Assembly: GCA_947503525.1 (NCBI GenBank)
Contig: CANNEA010000008.1
Coordinates: 223,436-287,435 of the forward strand
Source of the DNA: an uncultured Carboxylicivirga sp.
Lineage (GTDB): Bacteria; Bacteroidota; Bacteroidia; Bacteroidales; Marinilabiliaceae
Direction: 5' to 3'
Length of the DNA: 64,000 nucleotides
In this document: positions 26,142-37,992 of the stretch, piece by piece
Numbering within the stretch: the stretch's first letter is position 1
Layout of the letters: each line of letters starts with the position of its first letter
Notes under the pieces: model-generated
What the model was told of the DNA's origin: nothing
The model's input: only the letters and a program-made list of their open reading frames with translations
Database searches by the model: none
Position numbers and translations under genes: made by a program

Positions 26142-27554
26142 ATGAAGTTATTGTATTTTCTTATATTATCTTTTATAATCGTTGGCTTCAATTGGGCAAA
26201 AGTTGAAGCGAAGTCAAAAATTAAAAAGCCAAATTTAATCGTTATTATGGCTGATGATTTAGGCTATGCAGATGTTGGTTTTAATGGAAGTACCGATATA
26301 CCAACTCCTAATATTGATCGAATTGCCAATGAAGGTGTAAAGTTTACCAATGGCTATACTTCTTATTCTGTTTGTAGCCCAAGTCGTGCTGGTTTTTTAA
26401 CCGGGCGTTATCAGCAGCGCTTTGGCTTTGAACGTAACCCGCAATACCAACCTAATGATCCGAATATGGGTTTAACAACAGAGGAGATGACGATTGCTGA
26501 ATCATTGGCAAAAGTAGCTTATAAAACATCCATAATTGGTAAATGGCACATGGGAGCGCATAAGGAGACTCACCATCCGCTTAACAGAGGGTTTAATGAG
26601 TTTTATGGACATCTTGGGGGAGGACATCGTTATTTTCCTGAAGAGCTAACTATTCAGGATAGTTATGCTATTGCAAGTGAGGCAGAAAGTTATCGCACCT
26701 GGATCATGCGTAACCATACACCTGAAAAAACAGAGAAATACCTGACTGATGAGTTCTCGGATGAGGCGCTTAGTTTTGTTGAGCGTCATGCTAATGAGCC
26801 TTTCTTTCTGTTTTTATCATATAATGCACCACACGGACCTTTGCAGGCTACAGAAGAATATTTGGCTCGTTTCCCACATATTAATGACACGAAGCGAAAA
26901 ACCTATGCCGCAATGGTTAGTGCTTTGGATGATGGAGTAGGACGAGTACTGAATAAACTGGAGGAATTGGGAATTGATGATAATACATTGATTGTTTTTT
27001 TATCGGATAATGGAGGCCCGGAAACTAAGAATGCATCCGAAAACGGACCCTTGCGTGAGGGTAAAAGTTCACATTACGAGGGTGGTTATCGCGTGCCTTT
27101 TGCATTGCGTTGGAAGGGTAAAGTGAAACCTTCGATATATGATTTTCCCGTTTCTGCATTAGATATATTTGCTACTATTTCCAGGTTAACAGATTCACCT
27201 GTGAGTAAAGAAAGGCCTTTAGACGGTGTGAATTTAATACCGTACGTTACCGGAAAAAATAAAAAAGCCCCGCATCAAAATATCTATCTAAGAAAGTTTG
27301 ACCAACAGCGTTATTGTGTCCGCGATGGTAATTATAAGTTAGTCATGCATAACAAAGGTAAAACTAAAGAGCTTTATAATCTCAGTACGGATATTGGGGA
27401 GCAAAATAACTTGGCTGCTCAAATGCCGGAGAAAGTGAAGGAATTGGAAACCATTCTTAATGAATGGACTGCACAGCTAATTGACCCTACTTTTTTAGGC
27501 TTAATTCATACGGAAGCTTGGAAGAAAAGAGGGAAGAAGTCAATAAAGAAATAA
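26142..27554 (+). CDS. S1_19-like sulfatase
   Basis: A 470-residue exported sulfatase with a hydrophobic N-terminus and no lipobox. Metal pair Asp38-Asp39 in IMADDLGYADVGFNG; maturation motif C-S-P-S-R starts at Cys78 within SYSVCSPSRAGFLTGRYQQR, a sequence strongly reminiscent of S1_19 enzymes, the subfamily with characterised iota/kappa-carrageenan galactose-4-sulfatases. IGKWHMG, FLSDNGGP and SSHYEGGYRVPF complete the active site. It starts 3 bases after the S1_7-like sulfatase, implying a two-step desulfation pair. Of all the sulfatases here it most favours a carrageenan-type substrate. Subfamily assignment is by eye. Confidence 0.92.
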   Translation: MKLLYFLILSFIIVGFNWAKVEAKSKIKKPNLIVIMADDLGYADVGFNGSTDIPTPNIDRIANEGVKFTNGYTSYSVCSPSRAGFLTGRYQQRFGFERNPQYQPNDPNMGLTTEEMTIAESLAKVAYKTSIIGKWHMGAHKETHHPLNRGFNEFYGHLGGGHRYFPEELTIQDSYAIASEAESYRTWIMRNHTPEKTEKYLTDEFSDEALSFVERHANEPFFLFLSYNAPHGPLQATEEYLARFPHINDTKRKTYAAMVSALDDGVGRVLNKLEELGIDDNTLIVFLSDNGGPETKNASENGPLREGKSSHYEGGYRVPFALRWKGKVKPSIYDFPVSALDIFATISRLTDSPVSKERPLDGVNLIPYVTGKNKKAPHQNIYLRKFDQQRYCVRDGNYKLVMHNKGKTKELYNLSTDIGEQNNLAAQMPEKVKELETILNEWTAQLIDPTFLGLIHTEAWKKRGKKSIKK

Positions 27555-27667
27555 TGTATTCTATTCTTGGTTAAAACGTGATTATAATTGGTTAATTAAC
27601 GCTTGAAAATACAATTGTGTTAAGCATAATTTGGTGGCGATATTAGAATAGTTAAAAAGCAAATGAA

Positions 27668-30034
27668 ATGAAGAGATTTATCCTGATGATATGTATTGTT
27701 TTAATAGCTAATGCCATTATTGCACAATCAATAGTTTTTACCGATGATTTTGAATCATATACCCTTAATGATGAATTAACAAACTTGGGATATGTTTTTA
27801 GTAAAAAAGTAGATTATCCAGGAACCATTAGTACCACTGTTCAGAGCAACAATGGCAACCAATACGCCGCCTGTGTAGCAAGCGAAAATGGTCAGACATT
27901 AATGCAGCTGCGCAAAGAAGTTGATGTTACTACTGGCAAACAATACAAATTGAGTTTAAAAACAACCAGCCCATTTAAACGTCATTTGCGCATTTATCAA
28001 TCTGATGGTACAACTCTTTTAACTCAAGGTGAGGATTTTACGCCAACTGAAGAGCAAAAAACACAATGGATAAGTCATGAATTGACGTTTAATGTAGAAG
28101 CCGGAGTTACCTTGGTATATGTTGGAGTATATCACAATTGGTCAGGCACTTTATTGGTTGATGACTTCAAAGTACAAGAACTTGAGTTTAGTGAATTGTC
28201 GGATTATTATATCAGTAGCTCAGAAGGAGATGATGCTAACGAAGGAACAATTAATGCGCCATTTAAAACATTACAAAAAATCAGTCAGGCTCCACTTAAA
28301 TCAGGTAATACGGTAAACTTTAAGTGTGGAGATCGGTTCGATGGACATTTTGTAATCAATGGATCCGGAACACTTGAAGCGCCAATAAACATTAGATCAT
28401 ATGGTGAGGGTGCTAAGCCAATTATTACTGGTGAAGTTGGTGAAGCAGCTGGTGGCGATTATCAGGAAGCCATCCTGGTGGAAAATCAGGATAATATCAT
28501 TTTCGATGGCCTGGAAATTAATAATGAACGAGTAGTTAACCGAACAGGTGTTGATGAAACCGATGCTTATGGTATATATATCTTAAATACAGGCACTGAA
28601 GTAATGCGCAATTTCACCTTTCGTAATATGACCTTCCAAAATGTGTATGCACCAAAACCAATTTTGCAGGATGAAGGCGAAGATTCATTTAATGGACTTG
28701 AAGTAGCAGCCGTAAGAATTTATAGTACTAAAAACACGCTTGAAGGCCAGGAGAAAAATATTCAGGATGTGCTGATGGAAGATTGTTACTTCACTGACTT
28801 GCAACGTCTGGGTGTTCATATGAAGCATGGTGGAGGAGCAGAAGGTATTGGAGATGAGATGATCAATAGAAACATGAATCTCGTCTTTCGTAATAATGAG
28901 TTTCATTACACAGGAGGCACCTGTATTTTACCAACTAAAACCTATAATTGCTTAATTGAGGATAATTTGTTTAACCATCCCGGTTCTGATGTTGATCCGC
29001 GCATGCCTAATCGAGGAAGTTCGGTATGGACCTGGCGTTGTTACAATACGGTTATTCAACGCAATCGCTGTATTAGTACACGTGGTTACCTCGATTCACA
29101 TGGTATACATATCGATCATGAAAACCATAATACTTTTGTGCAGTACAATTATATGGAAGATTGCGAAGGGGGATTTGTTGAGATTCTAGGGGGTAATGTT
29201 AATGCCGTATATCGTTTCAACGTAAGTGTAAATGATGGTTGGCGCGATAACCCCAACTGGAAAAACAGTAATCATACCCTTTGGATCAATCAAAATGGAC
29301 CGGGAGGTGTAACACACTATTGCGATTACAGTTATATTTATAATAATACCGTAATCATCGATCAACCATATAATACAGCGATAGATATCAATGCTAAAAA
29401 TACACATATCTTTAATAATATCTTCTACTCAACCAATGGTTCTGGAATGGGTGCTAAGCAGATGGTAATGAATAATAATGGCACAGAGCTGTTTATGAAG
29501 AATAATCTGTTTTTTGGCGCTGTGGTACAAAGCTTTCAAACTTTGGATATGAACCCAGTAAACGGCGATCCTTTATTTACTGTAGATGAAGAAGAGACTG
29601 CAGATAAGTACCAAATAAAAGACAAGAGTCCTGCAGTAAATGCAGGAGTGGCAAAGCTTGGGCCTCCAATTCCGGGAGCAGGCGTAGGTATTTTCAAAGA
29701 TGTACCCGAATACCCGATAGTTGATTTCTATGGTAATCCAATTGACCTTTCTGCAGATACACCAAATATTGGTGCTTGTAATGCAAAAGATATTGATTCC
29801 AGTATAGGAGACTATACCTATTTACCTAAGTTATCTCTGGCTCCAAATCCTACCGAAGGTGTCATATTTCTGCACGGATTAGAAAAAGAAGGATATGCTA
29901 AGGTTTTTGATTTATCAGGTAAGATTGTTAATCAACAGTTAGTTCTTAAACAAATGGATGTTCAGAAACTTGATTCGGGAATCTATGTTCTATGCCTTGA
30001 AGGTTATCAGCCGGTTAAGTTGATAAAAAAGTAA
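27668..30034 (+). CDS. T9SS-secreted right-handed beta-helix protein, putative polysaccharide-active enzyme
   Basis: A 788-residue exported protein. Signal peptide about 1-19; a jelly-roll, carbohydrate-binding-like domain about 20-175; a right-handed parallel beta-helix about 180-700 beginning YYISSSEGDDANEGT and APFKTLQK and rich in N-rung repeats; and a type IX sorting domain about 715-788 (LAPNPTEG, LDSGIYVLCLEG, KLIKK end). It should be released or anchored at the cell surface. Residues about 450-525 hold WTWRCYNTVIQRN, a HGIHIDHENHN Asp/His cluster, QYNYMEDCEGGF and VNDG, a block shared with the beta-helix proteins at 48894 and 62118. Polysaccharide lyases and GH82 or GH141-type hydrolases use this fold, but I recognise no established family. 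It is the only extracellular candidate depolymerase in the window. Confidence 0.8.
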   Translation: MKRFILMICIVLIANAIIAQSIVFTDDFESYTLNDELTNLGYVFSKKVDYPGTISTTVQSNNGNQYAACVASENGQTLMQLRKEVDVTTGKQYKLSLKTTSPFKRHLRIYQSDGTTLLTQGEDFTPTEEQKTQWISHELTFNVEAGVTLVYVGVYHNWSGTLLVDDFKVQELEFSELSDYYISSSEGDDANEGTINAPFKTLQKISQAPLKSGNTVNFKCGDRFDGHFVINGSGTLEAPINIRSYGEGAKPIITGEVGEAAGGDYQEAILVENQDNIIFDGLEINNERVVNRTGVDETDAYGIYILNTGTEVMRNFTFRNMTFQNVYAPKPILQDEGEDSFNGLEVAAVRIYSTKNTLEGQEKNIQDVLMEDCYFTDLQRLGVHMKHGGGAEGIGDEMINRNMNLVFRNNEFHYTGGTCILPTKTYNCLIEDNLFNHPGSDVDPRMPNRGSSVWTWRCYNTVIQRNRCISTRGYLDSHGIHIDHENHNTFVQYNYMEDCEGGFVEILGGNVNAVYRFNVSVNDGWRDNPNWKNSNHTLWINQNGPGGVTHYCDYSYIYNNTVIIDQPYNTAIDINAKNTHIFNNIFYSTNGSGMGAKQMVMNNNGTELFMKNNLFFGAVVQSFQTLDMNPVNGDPLFTVDEEETADKYQIKDKSPAVNAGVAKLGPPIPGAGVGIFKDVPEYPIVDFYGNPIDLSADTPNIGACNAKDIDSSIGDYTYLPKLSLAPNPTEGVIFLHGLEKEGYAKVFDLSGKIVNQQLVLKQMDVQKLDSGIYVLCLEGYQPVKLIKK

Positions 30035-30194
30035 TACGTGATTACACCAAATTTTTTATTAACACATGGTCTCAAGAGCCAAATAGTCAATTAATCATTT
30101 CGGATTGAGTGGGCTTGAAATAGCTAATGGGGAAGGATAAAATTTGGTAAGTTATTGGTAATTAATGATGGAAACAGAGAATGATTATCACCTA

Positions 30195-30215
30195 ATTTTA
30201 ATTAATAATTAAAAT
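30195..30215. promoter_or_regulatory. AT-only palindrome upstream of a T9SS cargo gene
   Basis: ATTTTAATT (30195-30203) and AATTAAAAT (30207-30215) form a perfect inverted repeat around AAT, 24 bases before the ATG at 30240. It may be an operator, a weak 5' leader hairpin, or chance in AT-rich DNA. Confidence 0.3.
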
Positions 30216-30239
30216 CAGTATAATCTTAAATTATTAATT

Positions 30240-31163
30240 ATGAAAAAAATTCTACTCGCATTTGGAATGCTTGCTATGATTGGTGGTGTTAATGCTCAAA
30301 AAGTATTGGTGGGTTGGCATACTTTTACCGGTGCCTCAAATCCAATTGCAAATAAGGCTCCAGATCAGTTTGAAACTGGCTTCTCGGGTCTTTTAGGTGG
30401 AGAAGTTAATCCAGCTTTTGCAACCACAGGAGGTGGTAATGGCACCGGTACAGGGAATAGTGGAGATAATACCTATGGAAAGAGTATTAGTATAGATCCC
30501 TTACCGACAGTATTCAATTCTTGTGTAAAGATGTCTCCTACGAATAATGCCAAAAGGAGAGTTGACTTTCAAGTGACTAATAATAGTGGGTCGAATGTTA
30601 CCTTGGGAGGTATTCATTTTGATTATGCATATGTTTGGGGAGCTGATGTTGGCAATTTAAAGATTAGTGTCAAACATTTTGGAGCCATGAGTGACTTATC
30701 GAATGCCAATACTTTACTTGTTGAGAATATTGGATTTGTAGATAACAATGATAAAGCTTGGCACTCAATAGATGTTAGCCTGGCTAATATGGGGGATGAT
30801 ATAACATTGACTAATGGTCAGAAAGCTGCGTTTTGGATTGAATTACCAGCTAGCGGAGTGAGCGGTGATGGAAATGTAATAATTGATAATATTGCCATTA
30901 CTGATAATTCTACACCAACCACAATTGACCGAACAGCATTGTCGGATAATATAAAAGTTTATCCTAATCCTACATCTGATATAATTAAGGTGGTAGCAAT
31001 GGATGTTACACAAGTTGTTTTAATGAATTTAACAGGGAAGACACTGTATCAAAGTAGTTCAGTCGGAGAAATTAATGTAAGTGATTTCCCTAAAGGTTTA
31101 TATATTTTAAAAATTGAAGTGGCAAGTGGGGAAATATGTGCCAAAAAAGTGATGGTTAATTAA
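30240..31163 (+). CDS. T9SS-sorted secreted protein of unknown function, paralogue of the next gene
   Basis: A 307-residue exported protein: signal peptide about 1-19 ending GGVNAQ, a beta-rich body about 20-225 starting KVLVGWHTF, and a C-terminal type IX sorting domain about 235-307 (KVYPNPTSDIIKV, FPKGLYILKI, KKVMVN). The body has no cysteine pair or catalytic motif I recognise; a jelly-roll, carbohydrate-binding-like fold is plausible because it ends with IDNIAITDNSTPT, as do many CBM-like modules. It shares VGWH, IDPxPTV, HSID/KHID and the whole IDNIAITDNSTPT segment with the protein at 31367. It is probably monocistronic, with its own terminator downstream. A surface glycan-binding role is inference only. 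Confidence 0.75.
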   Translation: MKKILLAFGMLAMIGGVNAQKVLVGWHTFTGASNPIANKAPDQFETGFSGLLGGEVNPAFATTGGGNGTGTGNSGDNTYGKSISIDPLPTVFNSCVKMSPTNNAKRRVDFQVTNNSGSNVTLGGIHFDYAYVWGADVGNLKISVKHFGAMSDLSNANTLLVENIGFVDNNDKAWHSIDVSLANMGDDITLTNGQKAAFWIELPASGVSGDGNVIIDNIAITDNSTPTTIDRTALSDNIKVYPNPTSDIIKVVAMDVTQVVLMNLTGKTLYQSSSVGEINVSDFPKGLYILKIEVASGEICAKKVMVN

Positions 31164-31193
31164 ATGGTCTTAAATTAACAGCAAACTTAATAT

Positions 31194-31223
31194 AAAGGGA
31201 ATCATATGGTTCCCTTTTTTATT
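31194..31223 (+). terminator. Rho-independent terminator
   Basis: AAAGGGAA (31194-31201) pairs perfectly with TTCCCTTT (31210-31217) around an eight-base loop, continuing into TTTATT. It separates the two T9SS paralogues into independent transcripts. Confidence 0.85.
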
Positions 31224-31366
31224 ATAGAAGGGTCGTATAATTGACTTAATATAACACAGATAATGCAAGAGTTAATTTATGATAATGTGTTGCTGATTTG
31301 GATTATTAGTAAGGGTTTATCGGATTTATCTTTAATCATGTTTTATGAACCCAAAATCATTTATTT

Positions 31367-32254
31367 ATGAAAAGATTTTTACTTGTATTAGGATTATCAG
31401 TTTTAATTAGTGGTTTAAATGCCCAAAGTGTTATTGTAGGTTGGCATGCATTTCCAAATCAAACAACTGCACTTAATGATCATCCAGCGGATTATTCTGC
31501 GACAGGAATTGTTGGTGTATTAATTGGTGCCAAAAAATATGAAGCTGTTAATGGAGATGGTAAATATGGTGATCAATTTACCATTGATCCGGCTCCAACT
31601 GTAGAAGGTGGTAGTTATATTTTAAATACTTATAATGCTTCTAATAAGAAGTTAGTAATTAAGGTAAGCAACAATACTGGGGCGGATTTAACATTGAATT
31701 CATTGCACTTTGATTGCAAATTAAATTTTGGCGTAAGTGGTGTTATTTATAAGGTAAATCACAATAATGCAGATAGTCAGTTAACCGATGATGCTCAGTG
31801 GGGAGCACCGTTGGCAAACACTACTTTGGCAGCTGATGATTATACCTGGAAGCACATTGATATTCCTTTTGCGGGTACTGATATGACCGACCTTACCTTA
31901 GCGGATGGGGAATATGCTACTTTTAGAGTACAGTTGACTGCAGTTGGAACAGATGCCGGAGGTATTAATATTGACAATATTGCTATAACAGATAATTCTA
32001 CGCCTACCGCAATTGGATCTGCGCTAACTGATAAGGTAAAAGTTTACCCTAACCCAGCAACTGATGTAATAAATATTTCAGCGGCTGATGCAGATGTTTT
32101 TGAGGTAGTATTGATGGATGTTACGGGTAAAGTAGTTTATCAAGGTAAAACTGCCAAGCAAATCAATGTTAGTATGCTGCCAAAAGGTTTATATGTATTA
32201 AAGATTGAAACGACTAATGGAGAGACTTGCACAAGCAAAATTATGATCAAATAA
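31367..32254 (+). CDS. T9SS-sorted secreted protein of unknown function, paralogue of the preceding gene
   Basis: A 295-residue exported protein: signal peptide about 1-19 (SGLNAQ), beta-rich body starting SVIVGWHAF, and a type IX sorting domain about 222-295 (KVYPNPATDVINI, LPKGLYVLKI, TSKIMIK). It shares GWHxF, the IDPxPTV motif, HFD and IDNIAITDNSTPT with the protein at 30240 but is diverged elsewhere, so the duplication is not recent. It is flanked by terminators on both sides and so is transcribed alone. The family is not recognised; extracellular location is well supported, function is not. Confidence 0.75.
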   Translation: MKRFLLVLGLSVLISGLNAQSVIVGWHAFPNQTTALNDHPADYSATGIVGVLIGAKKYEAVNGDGKYGDQFTIDPAPTVEGGSYILNTYNASNKKLVIKVSNNTGADLTLNSLHFDCKLNFGVSGVIYKVNHNNADSQLTDDAQWGAPLANTTLAADDYTWKHIDIPFAGTDMTDLTLADGEYATFRVQLTAVGTDAGGINIDNIAITDNSTPTAIGSALTDKVKVYPNPATDVINISAADADVFEVVLMDVTGKVVYQGKTAKQINVSMLPKGLYVLKIETTNGETCTSKIMIK

Positions 32255-32281
32255 AACCATTGATATTATCAATTGATTAAG

Positions 32282-32308
32282 AAAAGGAGTTCGAAAGAGC
32301 TCCTTTTT
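32282..32308 (+). terminator. Rho-independent terminator
   Basis: AAAAGGAG (32282-32289) pairs with CTCCTTTT (32300-32307), extended inward by T-G and T-A pairs to the loop CGAAAG, and followed by T then GCGTG. It ends the transcript of the gene stopping at 32254. Confidence 0.8.
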
Positions 32309-32334
32309 GCGTGACGAAGCACAAGTCGTATGCG

Positions 32335-32449
32335 TGCATAAGGACAAACTGTTTGTACTTATAAGGAACAATGGCTTGAGCTTATAAGGAATGATGGTAT
32401 GTTAGCGTAATGACATACACCTTGTCTTAATAAGGCTCAACTGTTTGAT
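32335..32449. repeat. Degenerate 23-base tandem repeat
   Basis: The hexamer ATAAGG recurs at 32338, 32361, 32384 and 32430; the first three are exactly 23 bases apart and the last is 46 bases on, with a degraded unit between. Unit tails also match (ACTGTTTG in units one and five; ATGG in units two and three). This array fills much of the 317-base gap 32255-32571, which otherwise holds only the terminator and the leader of the downstream sulfatase. Confidence 0.6.
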
Positions 32450-32571
32450 AATGCTAAGTTGAGATAATTATCGGGTGAATAAAGATAATATGTGTGTTTT
32501 CCATCTAAGGCCGAAGTGTTAATTTTAAACCTACAAAATTGTGTTAAATCTGAAAGATTAATTACCGATAT

Positions 32572-34179
32572 ATGCGAATTCATAATATAGCTCTATTTGT
32601 GCTTTTACTTTTACTAATAGGATGTAAACAATCGTCATCTAATACTGATGTTCAAAGGCCTAATGTCTTATTCATCATGTGCGACGACCTGAATGATTAT
32701 CAGGGAGCTTTTGGTGGTCATCCTCAAGCATACACACCAAATATTGATAAATTGGCTGCCTCGGGCGTTCGTTTTATTAATGCTCAAACAAATATTGGCT
32801 TATGTAACCCATCACGTAATAGTTTGTTTACAGGTGTCTATCCTCATCAGTCAAGGAATTTTGGACTAGACAAGCTTAGTACACAGAAACTATTTAAGAA
32901 TAACAAAACCATAATGGAACAATTCTCTGAAACGGGATATTATGTAATGGGAAGTGGTAAGTTATTACATTCAAATCAAAAAAATCTTTGGGATGAATGG
33001 GGTGTTCAAATTAATAATTATGGCCCCTTTGCATATGATGGAGATAAACAAGTAGGTCATCCATCGGTGCCTCAACCTTTCCGAAGCATTGGTGATATTG
33101 ATGGTTCTTATGCGCCTTTATCTGATATTCCAATATTTAATGAAGAGGAAATAAGAGGAGATAATGCGGGATGGGCTTATTCTGGTAGAGAAGGAAAAAC
33201 GTTTAAATATGTAGATGAGACAATGCGTGATTTGCTTCCAGATGAACTACATGCCCAATGGGCTGCAAAGCGAATAAAAGAGATGGATGCTCAAGAGGCA
33301 GGTCAGCCTTTCTTTATGGGAATTGGTTTTGTTCGTCCGCACACGCCCTTGTATGCTCCCAAGCGTTTCTTCGATATGTTTCCTCTTGACCAGCTCCAAC
33401 TTCCGCTTATTAAAGAGGGCGATGCAGATGATACCTATTACAAGAATAATTACCCAGTTGAACGTACTAAGGATGACAAGTGGTATACCAATACATCAAA
33501 GGGACAGATGTATTCAAAAATGCTGACTGAATCTTATAATGGAAATGAAGAGGAAGGATTAAAACACTTTTTACAAGCATACCTGGCTTGTGTTGCATTT
33601 GTTGATGAACAAGTTGGTGTTGTTTTGGATGCTCTAAACGATAGTCAATTTGCCGAAAATACAATAGTTGTGTTAACCAGCGACCATGGTTGGCAGATGG
33701 GCCAGAAACAATATTTGTTTAAGAACTCGCCATGGGAAAATAGTACGCGCATACCACTGCTTATTGATATGCCTGGAATTAAAGCAGGCAGTAAGGTTGA
33801 ACAGCCTGTTTCTTTAATAGACATTTATCCGACATTGGTTGACCTTTGTAGTTTGAATGATAATAATACCAAGAATAAAAATGGTTGGCCACTTGGAGGC
33901 TTTAGTTTAAAGCCCTTGTTGCATAATCACAGTTGGGACGGTCCGGAAGGTGCTCTCACGACAATTGCAACAGACCATGTAGATTATAATATTGATGCTC
34001 AAACATTCGCCTACCGGACAAAAGGCTTTAGGTATATTGTTTATCCGGATGGTTCAGAGGAATTATATGATCTCATTAACGATCCTAAGGAATGGCATAA
34101 CCTCGCTTCTGATAAAGGATATCTGTCACAACTTAAGGGGTTAAGAAAAAGAGTGAAACGAATGGTTTATTCAAACTAA
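32572..34179 (+). CDS. S1_7-like sulfatase, lipoprotein
   Basis: A 535-residue sulfatase with lipobox LLIGC (Cys18). Metal pair Asp38-Asp39 in IMCDDLNDYQG; maturation motif C-N-P-S-R starts at Cys78; LTSDHGWQMGQKQYLFKN carries the distal active-site residues. It closely resembles the sulfatase at 24600 but is lipid-anchored rather than soluble and has extra residues near 190-215 and 305-320. It ends 12 bases before the Dabb gene, forming a two-gene unit. The paired enzymes may act on the same linkage in different compartments or on different chain lengths (inference). Confidence 0.92.
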   Translation: MRIHNIALFVLLLLLIGCKQSSSNTDVQRPNVLFIMCDDLNDYQGAFGGHPQAYTPNIDKLAASGVRFINAQTNIGLCNPSRNSLFTGVYPHQSRNFGLDKLSTQKLFKNNKTIMEQFSETGYYVMGSGKLLHSNQKNLWDEWGVQINNYGPFAYDGDKQVGHPSVPQPFRSIGDIDGSYAPLSDIPIFNEEEIRGDNAGWAYSGREGKTFKYVDETMRDLLPDELHAQWAAKRIKEMDAQEAGQPFFMGIGFVRPHTPLYAPKRFFDMFPLDQLQLPLIKEGDADDTYYKNNYPVERTKDDKWYTNTSKGQMYSKMLTESYNGNEEEGLKHFLQAYLACVAFVDEQVGVVLDALNDSQFAENTIVVLTSDHGWQMGQKQYLFKNSPWENSTRIPLLIDMPGIKAGSKVEQPVSLIDIYPTLVDLCSLNDNNTKNKNGWPLGGFSLKPLLHNHSWDGPEGALTTIATDHVDYNIDAQTFAYRTKGFRYIVYPDGSEELYDLINDPKEWHNLASDKGYLSQLKGLRKRVKRMVYSN

Positions 34180-34191
34180 AAAAAACTTACT

Positions 34192-34497
34192 ATGTATAAG
34201 CACGTTGTATTGTGGAAATTAAAGGATGAAGTTAAGGGGGTTAAAAAAAATGAGTTAGCATTAGAAGTCAAACGTCGCTTGGAGTCCTTGCCGTCAAAGA
34301 TTTCAGAAATTAAGGAATATGAAGTGGCCATAAATATTGGTAATTATGGAGCTTCTTTTTTTGATGTGAGTCTGATATCGGTATTCGAAAATAAAGATAC
34401 TTTCTGGGCCTATACTAAATATCCCGAGCACGATGATGTGGTGGCATTTATTCAGTCTGTTCAGGAAGATGAGCAAATAGTTGATTACGAAGTATAA
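34192..34497 (+). CDS. Dabb (stress-responsive alpha/beta-barrel) domain protein
   Basis: A 101-residue protein without signal peptide, hence cytoplasmic. The start MYKHVVLWKLKDEV, the middle EYEVAINIG and the end YPEHDDVVAFIQSV are typical of the Dabb ferredoxin-like dimeric barrel family. Biochemical roles in the family vary and are mostly unknown in bacteria. It follows the lipoprotein sulfatase by 12 bases, so the pair is probably co-transcribed, which ties it to the pathway, perhaps as a small sugar-modifying or sugar-binding protein. Family call good; function open. Confidence 0.85.
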   Translation: MYKHVVLWKLKDEVKGVKKNELALEVKRRLESLPSKISEIKEYEVAINIGNYGASFFDVSLISVFENKDTFWAYTKYPEHDDVVAFIQSVQEDEQIVDYEV

Positions 34498-34714
34498 TTA
34501 CTCTGTAAGAGGGTAGTATGTCTGATTTGTTTAGTAAGCGCTTGTAAAGCAGTGATTTTTAATGTTAAGGTGAGAGGTTATGCCAATGTTGTTGATATTG
34601 TAAATGATGTGATGAGACAAAAAACGTGTTATTATTTGAATAATATAGGCACACATAGTTGAAGCAAATGACGCATCTTGCAATTAAAAGTTCAATGCAT
34701 AAACGCATTAATAA

Positions 34715-37876
<3,162 letters not shown>

Positions 37877-37934
37877 TTAGAAAGAGTAAATTGAGAGTAG
37901 GTTTTTTTCATAAATGTTAGTTTTGGTTGAGTAT

Positions 37935-37970
37935 AAGTACCTTCATTATTGAGGGTACTTTTACTTTTTT
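37935..37970 (+). terminator. Strong rho-independent terminator after beta-galactosidase
   Basis: AAGTACCTTCA (37935-37945) pairs with TGAGGGTACTT (37950-37960), eleven pairs with one T-G, loop TTAT, then TTACTTTTTT. It lies inside the frame that would be used if the next sulfatase began at the TTG at 37927, supporting the later ATG. Confidence 0.88.
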
Positions 37971-37992
37971 GAAAGATTTAAAATTCAATAAT

